This document shows positions 5,048-8,634 of a stretch of 8,634 nt of DNA, piece after piece. How positions within the stretch are numbered: the first letter of the stretch is position 1; the number at the start of each line of letters is the position of its first letter. The position numbers were made by a program, and so were the translations under genes. The notes beneath the pieces are model-generated. The model did not search any database and had not been told where the DNA came from. It saw only the letters and a program-made list of their open reading frames with translations. Source of the DNA: Candidatus Nanohalarchaeota archaeon (lineage in GTDB: Archaea; EX4484-52; B79-G9); assembly GCA_030635525.1 (NCBI GenBank), contig DAOVYR010000038.1, forward strand, positions 1 to 8,634. The letters run 5' to 3'.

Positions 5048-5833
5048 TCACCCGATATATCCTAATGAATCATCATGTTCCTTCGAATGCGTTGCAAGCT
5101 TAGTCTGAAGATTCTCAATTTTCTCAATCATTTTCTCAATTTCCTTTACTCTTTTCTCAATCTTAGTCATATCAAGAGTAATATTTAAATACTTTGTCAG
5201 CACCTCAAGAACTGCCTCAGTAGACTTTGGATCAGAAAGCAAAAGCCCTGACGTCTCACCCATAAGGCACACACCCTCGATACCCTTCGGCTCACCGAGA
5301 CTGATAAGAAGCCCCGAAGCACCAATAATCTGCCCTATACTTGTATCCTTGAACTTGACACCCAGTTTCTCAAAGGTCTTGATTTTCTCAGGCGAAACCG
5401 CAGCACCGAACACTTTCGATGAATCCTCATTCAACTCCCCGGTACCGAAACCACCTATCGTGATCATCTCTTTCACACCAAGAGTCTCAAGAGTGTCAAG
5501 AATGACATCCGCAATCACATAATGACCCTGCGGGTCCATACTCTGCGAATCACCAATCAATATCACCATATCTCTCTCACCCTTTGACTTGGCCTTGTAA
5601 TAATAAAATTCATTCTTAAGCCCGACAATCATCCCGTTCTTTTTCGGATCCATCAGCACAACCGGCGGAAAATGCGGCGAATAAAGTTCCGCAAACTTCA
5701 CAGCACCAAGCTCATCCACAAGATATCCTGCAGCATTACGCCCGATATACCCGATACCCGGCAACCCTTCAACAAAAATAGGATTATTCAGTTTCGGCTT
5801 ACTCAAAAATTTAACCATCGTCTCTCGAACCAT
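5048..5833 (-). CDS. PAC2-family proteasome assembly chaperone (PbaB-like)
   Basis: 261 residues. The N-terminal PAC2 signature is NPIFVEGLPGIGYIGRNAAG (17-36). It is followed by alternating strands and helices including MVILIGDSQSMDPQGHY (89-105) and ITIGGFGTGE (124-133), and a loop near 170-180 (GASGLLISLG). The last 35 residues form a coiled coil (TKIEKRVKEIEKMIEKIENL). Archaeal PAC2 proteins (PbaA/PbaB) help assemble or activate the 20S proteasome and resemble eukaryotic PAC1/PAC2. The start at 5833 has GGAGG 8 nt upstream. That SD lies in the last codons of nop10, and only one base separates the nop10 stop from this ATG. In-frame ATGs at 5860 and 5938 lie inside nop10 and lack an SD. Confidence 0.88.
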   Translation of the reverse strand: MVRETMVKFLSKPKLNNPIFVEGLPGIGYIGRNAAGYLVDELGAVKFAELYSPHFPPVVLMDPKKNGMIVGLKNEFYYYKAKSKGERDMVILIGDSQSMDPQGHYVIADVILDTLETLGVKEMITIGGFGTGELNEDSSKVFGAAVSPEKIKTFEKLGVKFKDTSIGQIIGASGLLISLGEPKGIEGVCLMGETSGLLLSDPKSTEAVLEVLTKYLNITLDMTKIEKRVKEIEKMIEKIENLQTKLATHSKEHDDSLGYIG

Positions 5834-5834
5834 T

Positions 5835-6029
5835 TTAAACTCCTCCACATCCGTTTTCATTAATCTTTTCCATCTTTGCCATCCGCCTGTACTTGCCATA
5901 CCTGTCCTCTGGCGAATACTTCGCAGGCTTGGGGTCATGCGTCACAGACATGCATCTTGGACATTTCTCTTTTAATGTATACTGTCTGCATTGCAGACAA
6001 AACATAATATGCGCAACGATTCTCTCCAC
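5835..6029 (-). CDS. nop10: Nop10, H/ACA ribonucleoprotein zinc-ribbon protein
   Basis: 64 residues from the GTG at 6029. It has a zinc ribbon with C11-x2-C14 and C23-x2-C26 around QYTLKEKCPRC, then DPKPAKYSPEDRYGKYRR, the almost invariant archaeal Nop10 core that contacts Cbf5. Nop10 is a subunit of the H/ACA RNP that makes pseudouridine in rRNA. The C-terminus has about 12 extra residues ending in G-C-G-G-V, whose codons hold the SD of the PAC2 gene. The start is uncertain. The GTG lies in GGTGG, and the codon 5 nt further on is ATC (6020), which would give an N-terminus of typical length. The ATG at 6005 leaves only two residues before the first cysteine and has no SD. It follows aif2a by 6 nt. 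Confidence 0.9.
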   Translation of the reverse strand: MERIVAHIMFCLQCRQYTLKEKCPRCMSVTHDPKPAKYSPEDRYGKYRRMAKMEKINENGCGGV

Positions 6030-6035
6030 CTTATC

Positions 6036-6809
6036 TCATTTCTGTCTATGAAGGACTGCTTCCCCGCCATTCTTTGTAATATACCCAATCACTTTATCTG
6101 AATTATCCTTAAGTATCTTCTCACATTCCCTATAATCTCCAGAAGTCACCTTAAAAGAATACTTTGGTGCATTAATATATGCAACCTCCACCTTATCATT
6201 ATCAATCTGGCCAAATCCTGTCTTTATTACCTCAATTCCATTCGGCTTATAGCACTTGACTTCAAGAACTCCCTTTATCGTAACTTCCTTTGGCTTGATA
6301 TTCTTCCTGGCAACATCCTCAATGATTTTTGCCCACTCTTCAGAAACACCATCCTTGACCAGCGCCGAAGCACCCTCCGCCGCAGCTACCTCAAACATAG
6401 CATACATCAGGCCATACTTCTCCTGTAGTTCAAAACCCGTCTTCTCGTATGCATCAGAAACACTCAAACCCATCTCCTTCGCAACCATCGAAAATAGATT
6501 ATCTGCCTTTTTCTCATTCTTCCATTCTGTCTTCTTCTCTCTTTCAGTTGTCGGTTTGACTCTCTTCAGCGAGAGATTGATATATCCCTTTGACCTGTCA
6601 ACAGAAATAACTTTTGCAACCTTTTTATTGCCCACAGACAAATACTTCCTGATATCCCTTATCCATGTGCTTGCAACCTCAGAGATATGTATCATCCCTG
6701 ACTTGTTCTTATATTCGTCAAGTCTTGCAAAAGCACTATTTGGATTGATATTACTGATAGTAACAATAACATACTCTCCTGATTCCGGGAAATCCTTATA
6801 GTTATACAT
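6036..6809 (-). CDS. translation initiation factor aIF2 subunit alpha
   Basis: 257 residues, near the family's usual 260-275. An S1 RNA-binding domain covers about residues 10-84, with GEYVIVTISNI, SAFARLDEY and the hallmark GMIHISEVASTWIRDIRKYL (38-57), ending RSKGYINLSLKRV. A helical domain follows (about 90-175, with ADNLFSMVAKEMGLSVSDAY), then the C-terminal alpha-beta domain (VEVAYINAPKYSFKVTS) that contacts aIF2 gamma. aIF2 delivers initiator Met-tRNA to the small ribosomal subunit. The position equivalent to eukaryotic regulatory Ser51 is Ala in this alignment by eye, followed by Ser. The start at 6809 fits the family N-terminus; a TTG 30 nt upstream is unlikely. A TATA box at 6852-6860 suggests a separate transcript from rps27e. 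Confidence 0.95.
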   Translation of the reverse strand: MYNYKDFPESGEYVIVTISNINPNSAFARLDEYKNKSGMIHISEVASTWIRDIRKYLSVGNKKVAKVISVDRSKGYINLSLKRVKPTTEREKKTEWKNEKKADNLFSMVAKEMGLSVSDAYEKTGFELQEKYGLMYAMFEVAAAEGASALVKDGVSEEWAKIIEDVARKNIKPKEVTIKGVLEVKCYKPNGIEVIKTGFGQIDNDKVEVAYINAPKYSFKVTSGDYRECEKILKDNSDKVIGYITKNGGEAVLHRQK

Positions 6810-6851
6810 TTTCTCAACCGACAAAACAATACTATGCAATAAGAGAGCAAA

Positions 6852-6874
6852 TATTATAAAGATATCCGCAAAAA
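6852..6874 (-). promoter_or_regulatory. T5 terminator after rps27e and TATA box of the aif2a unit
   Basis: On the minus strand TTTTT (6874-6870) is followed by TTTATAATA (6860-6852). Initiation is expected near 6831, about 22 nt before the aif2a ATG. The 85-nt gap between rps27e and aif2a therefore divides the cluster into two transcripts, though read-through is possible. Confidence 0.55.
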
Positions 6875-6894
6875 CACCCGCTTACAGCACAGAC

Positions 6895-7071
6895 CTAATT
6901 CAGAACGCGCAATACTGTAGTCATTATCTCAGAATTCCCGCCAGTATTTCTGGCAAGAGTTTCCTGGCACACAAGACACTTTACATCCCCTGCCGCCTTA
7001 TTATAGATATTCTGCTCATTATTACACTTTTTGCACTTGACTTTCAGAAATTTTCCTGTAATATCACTCAC
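6895..7071 (-). CDS. rps27e: 30S ribosomal protein S27e
   Basis: 58 residues from the GTG at 7071: MSDITGKFLKVKCKKC then NNEQNIYNKAAGDVKCLVC and QETLARNTGGNSEI. The zinc ribbon is C13-x2-C16 and C32-x2-C35. The K-C-x-x-C-x-N-x-Q and L-V-C-x-x-T-L-A-x-x-T-G-G elements are diagnostic of S27e, a small-subunit zinc protein shared with eukaryotes. The GTG lies inside GGTGA, and 5 nt after this SD comes ATT (7062). Starting there gives (M)TGKFLKVKC, the same length as the M(S/A)GxFxxVxC N-terminus of many archaeal S27e proteins, so ATT may be the true start. It follows rpl44e by 4 nt. Confidence 0.93.
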   Translation of the reverse strand: MSDITGKFLKVKCKKCNNEQNIYNKAAGDVKCLVCQETLARNTGGNSEIMTTVLRVLN

Positions 7072-7075
7072 CTAT

Positions 7076-7396
7076 TTATGCCTTTTTAATCTCAAACTTT
7101 TTAGCCCGAAGAGCCACTCTCGCCTGATTCTTCTTACCGCACTCCTTGCACTTATACCTAAGCATAATCTTGTGCGATGTCTTAGCCCCGAACTTCGAGC
7201 CGTGCTCAATCTTCGGGTAAGGAGAACCGCCATATCCTTTATGAAGATAACCTGTCTTTCTTCTAGTCCCCTGCTTAAGCGCACTACCGGACCTTCGCCC
7301 CGCAGTCTTCACCTGCTCAGTAGTCTGCGCAGTATGCTTCCTGCATATTGGACAATGCCGTGTAACATCTTTCGGTACCTTAATCTCAACCACCAT
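7076..7396 (-). CDS. rpl44e: 50S ribosomal protein L44e
   Basis: 106 residues from the ATG at 7396. The zinc-binding cysteines are C15-x2-C18 (CPICRKHT) and C83-x2-C86 (RYKCKECGKK). Between them are a basic linker and the GYGGSPYPK segment typical of L44e. It binds the large subunit near the E site. No SD precedes this ATG. Within the first codons, GGTGG is followed 5 nt later by ATT (7384), giving (M)KVPKDVTRHC. That is the exact length and pattern of archaeal L44e N-termini as I remember them (MxxPxxxxxxC), so the ATG-encoded four-residue extension may not be translated. It is first in the rpl44e-rps27e pair, with TATA boxes at 7478-7471 and perhaps 7457-7450. Confidence 0.94.
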   Translation of the reverse strand: MVVEIKVPKDVTRHCPICRKHTAQTTEQVKTAGRRSGSALKQGTRRKTGYLHKGYGGSPYPKIEHGSKFGAKTSHKIMLRYKCKECGKKNQARVALRAKKFEIKKA

Positions 7397-7470
7397 TAAA
7401 GTTAACAATTAGAAATTGATAATCCAGACAATATCAACCTAACTAAAACATAATATATGTAGCGCTTACC

Positions 7471-7478
7471 TTTATAAA
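7471..7478 (-). promoter_or_regulatory. TATA box of rpl44e-rps27e
   Basis: TTTATAAA on the minus strand, 8 nt past the gins51 stop. A second AT-rich element, TATATTAT (7457-7450), lies closer to the gene. Expected starts are near 7449 or 7428, giving a leader of 30-50 nt. Confidence 0.55.
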
Positions 7479-7486
7479 GTTAATCA

Positions 7487-8056
7487 TCACTCAACATCCT
7501 CTGCCTTCCCTGCTTTCACAAACATCAAAGAAAAACTATCAGGACACAAAACAATCTCCCCTGCCTTCCAGGGCCCATACGTCTTCAGATCCTCCCCCAC
7601 AAACTCAGGAATATCCTCAACAATCCTTATCTTCAAAAAAGCATCAGGCACATCCTCATCCACCCTTTCCTCGGCAACACTACCCTCCTTCGGACACAGC
7701 ACAGAATCAAATACCTCACGCTCATCCACAAGCTTCTTTTTCACATCCTCAAACAACCTCTTCTCAGAAGGCAAAATATTATCCATCTTCATACCTGTCC
7801 TTGCCGCCCTCACAGCCCCGTTGACAATCTTAGTCTCCCGTGTATCATAAATCGACTTCACAACAGGCCCTATATTCTCAATCTCCTTCTTCTCCTTGAA
7901 ACTAAAATCCTTTCCCCTATCCTTGATCCTTTTCTTGCGCAAAACATACTCACTCACAGCCCCGTAGAAATTATCATCAAGCTTGCAAAGCCCCGAAGAC
8001 GACCTCTCCTTCTTCTGGATCTCGCGCAAATACTTAAAAGTAATCATATCAGACAT
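7487..8056 (-). CDS. DNA replication factor GINS, Gins51 (Gins15) type
   Basis: 189 residues. The N-terminal helical A domain covers about 1-120: MITFKYLREIQKKERSS, then a helix pair to ARTG, and ILPSEKRLFEDVKKKLV. After an acidic linker, the C-terminal B domain (about 141-184) reads KIRIVEDIPEFVGEDLKTYG and PWKAGEIVLCPD. The VxDIPxFVGxDxxxYGPxxxGDxVxLP pattern is the Gins51 hallmark. This A-then-B order marks the Gins51/Sld5-Psf1 type rather than Gins23. In archaea GINS joins MCM and the Cdc45/RecJ-like protein (GAN) at the replication fork. The start at 8056 has no SD, but TTTTTATTA centred 26-27 nt upstream predicts a leaderless mRNA. Its neighbour rpl44e is a common partner of GINS genes in archaea. 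Confidence 0.92.
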   Translation of the reverse strand: MSDMITFKYLREIQKKERSSSGLCKLDDNFYGAVSEYVLRKKRIKDRGKDFSFKEKKEIENIGPVVKSIYDTRETKIVNGAVRAARTGMKMDNILPSEKRLFEDVKKKLVDEREVFDSVLCPKEGSVAEERVDEDVPDAFLKIRIVEDIPEFVGEDLKTYGPWKAGEIVLCPDSFSLMFVKAGKAEDVE

Positions 8057-8078
8057 ATTGCATAAATTAGCGCCAAAC

Positions 8079-8087
8079 TAATAAAAA
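8079..8087 (-). promoter_or_regulatory. TATA-like box for a leaderless gins51 mRNA
   Basis: TTTTTATTA on the minus strand, centred 26-27 nt before the ATG at 8056. Its T5 (8087-8083) could also terminate the upstream gene, whose stop is 9 nt away. Confidence 0.45.
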
Positions 8088-8096
8088 TCCATCCAC

Positions 8097-8634
8097 TCAT
8101 TCAATCTCAACACTATAACTCAAAGACTCATCCGAATTCTCAACATCATACATAGCATAAACCGTTGCAGGCCGGGCAAACACAATCCCCTCGTTGACCG
8201 CCTTTAAATCATAGCTGAACGTCTCAGTTCCAAGCGCCCCGATATAGAAATAAACATCATTCCCGAAAACCTCATACTCGACAAGATTCTCACTCCCGCT
8301 GACCACCCTCTCAAGCGACTTTTCATCAACCACAAATCCCGGCGGCACAACATCCTCCACAACAACATAATAGACACTATCACCCGAACTGGACACACTG
8401 ATAGTAACAGGCAGCACATCACCGACCCCTACCTTCGTGCGCGAAAGCTTTTTGTCAATCCCAAGCGACTTCTCATTCACCTCTTCAAGAACCCGGACCT
8501 GCTTGACATTCAAAGTATAATACACCGTACCATCACCCTCTTTCGAAAACCTCAAGACATTCTTCCCGACCTTATAATCAAGCAAAACATCATAAACCAC
8601 AGCCCTGTTATCATCAGAAACATCATAACTCCCA
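8097..8634 (-). CDS. C-terminal end of an alpha-2-macroglobulin-like protein, partial
   Basis: The frame is open to the right edge (178 visible residues plus the stop); the start is outside. It carries the end of a bacterial-type alpha-2-macroglobulin: VGKNVLRFSKEGDGTVYYTL, then the MG10 domain with VGVGDVLPVTISV, YYVVVEDVVPPGFVVDEKSL, FYIGALGTETFSYDLKAVNEG and FARPATVYAMYDVENSDES. The xGxGxxYYxL, VEDxxPxGF and PAxxxxMYDxE elements are the recognisable parts. Such proteins are exported, membrane-anchored or secreted protease traps, often with a thioester. The thioester region and any signal peptide are out of view. Homology is judged from memory of the family pattern. The gene ends 40 nt before gins51. 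An alpha-2-macroglobulin is less usual in archaea than in bacteria. Confidence 0.75.
   Translation of the reverse strand, partial: GSYDVSDDNRAVVYDVLLDYKVGKNVLRFSKEGDGTVYYTLNVKQVRVLEEVNEKSLGIDKKLSRTKVGVGDVLPVTISVSSSGDSVYYVVVEDVVPPGFVVDEKSLERVVSGSENLVEYEVFGNDVYFYIGALGTETFSYDLKAVNEGIVFARPATVYAMYDVENSDESLSYSVEIE

Noticed and set aside
5834..5938. Longer start for the PAC2 protein (ATG at 5938 or 5860)
   Set aside because: These starts lie inside nop10 with no SD and add a non-family N-terminus. The ATG at 5833 has a GGAGG with the right spacing.
6256..6801. 181-codon plus-strand ORF opposite aif2a
   Set aside because: It is the antisense shadow of a certain gene, with no promoter or SD and Ser/Leu/Phe-rich composition.
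1..8634. tRNA or rRNA genes and insertion sequences
   Set aside because: I saw no cloverleaf with a T-loop GGTTCGA-like motif, no rRNA landmarks, and no transposase or flanking terminal repeats when reading both strands by eye.

Overview
The window is archaeal. The right half carries a block of archaeal/eukaryotic-type information-processing genes: ribosomal proteins L44e and S27e, initiation factor aIF2 alpha, Nop10, a PAC2-family proteasome-assembly chaperone, RNA polymerase subunit K (Rpo6) and the replication factor Gins51. Promoters look like TATA boxes about 25-30 nt before leaderless starts, or 45-60 nt before starts that carry a GGTGA/GGAGG Shine-Dalgarno (SD) site. Moderate GC, compact operons and short proteins would fit a DPANN or related archaeon, but I cannot name a lineage.

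Layout, left to right. 1-720 (minus): a TATA box drives a 44-codon ORF and then a PD-(D/E)XK nuclease gene that runs off the left edge and appears frameshifted. 823-1489 (plus): a leaderless 22-codon hydrophobic mini-ORF, then a wHTH regulator with two membrane helices. 1490-1634: a small hairpin with its own TATA box, and a perfect 12-bp inverted repeat bracketing the moxR TATA box. 1635-3510 (plus): a MoxR-type AAA+ ATPase and a COG1340-like coiled-coil protein. 3511-4050: no protein gene, but a very regular array of six short hairpins (period 27 nt) lying between a TATA box and a hairpin/U-tract, read as a candidate structured RNA of about 330 nt. 4051-4795 (minus): a two-gene unit of a small membrane protein and a type IV pilin-like protein, closed by a strong hairpin/poly-T terminator. 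4879-7396 (minus): rpl44e-rps27e, then aif2a-nop10-PAC2-rpoK from an internal promoter. 7487-8634 (minus): leaderless gins51, and upstream the C-terminal end of an alpha-2-macroglobulin-like surface protein.

The core genes form a translation/transcription/protein-quality housekeeping cluster. The left part is accessory: nuclease, membrane regulator, MoxR and pilin. The two main observations are the phased hairpin array at 3599-3836 and a recurring start-site pattern. In moxR, L44e, S27e and Nop10, an SD-like GGTG(A/G) is followed 5 nt later by an Ile codon (ATA/ATT/ATC). For the two ribosomal proteins that codon sits exactly where orthologues begin, which suggests near-cognate initiation codons.
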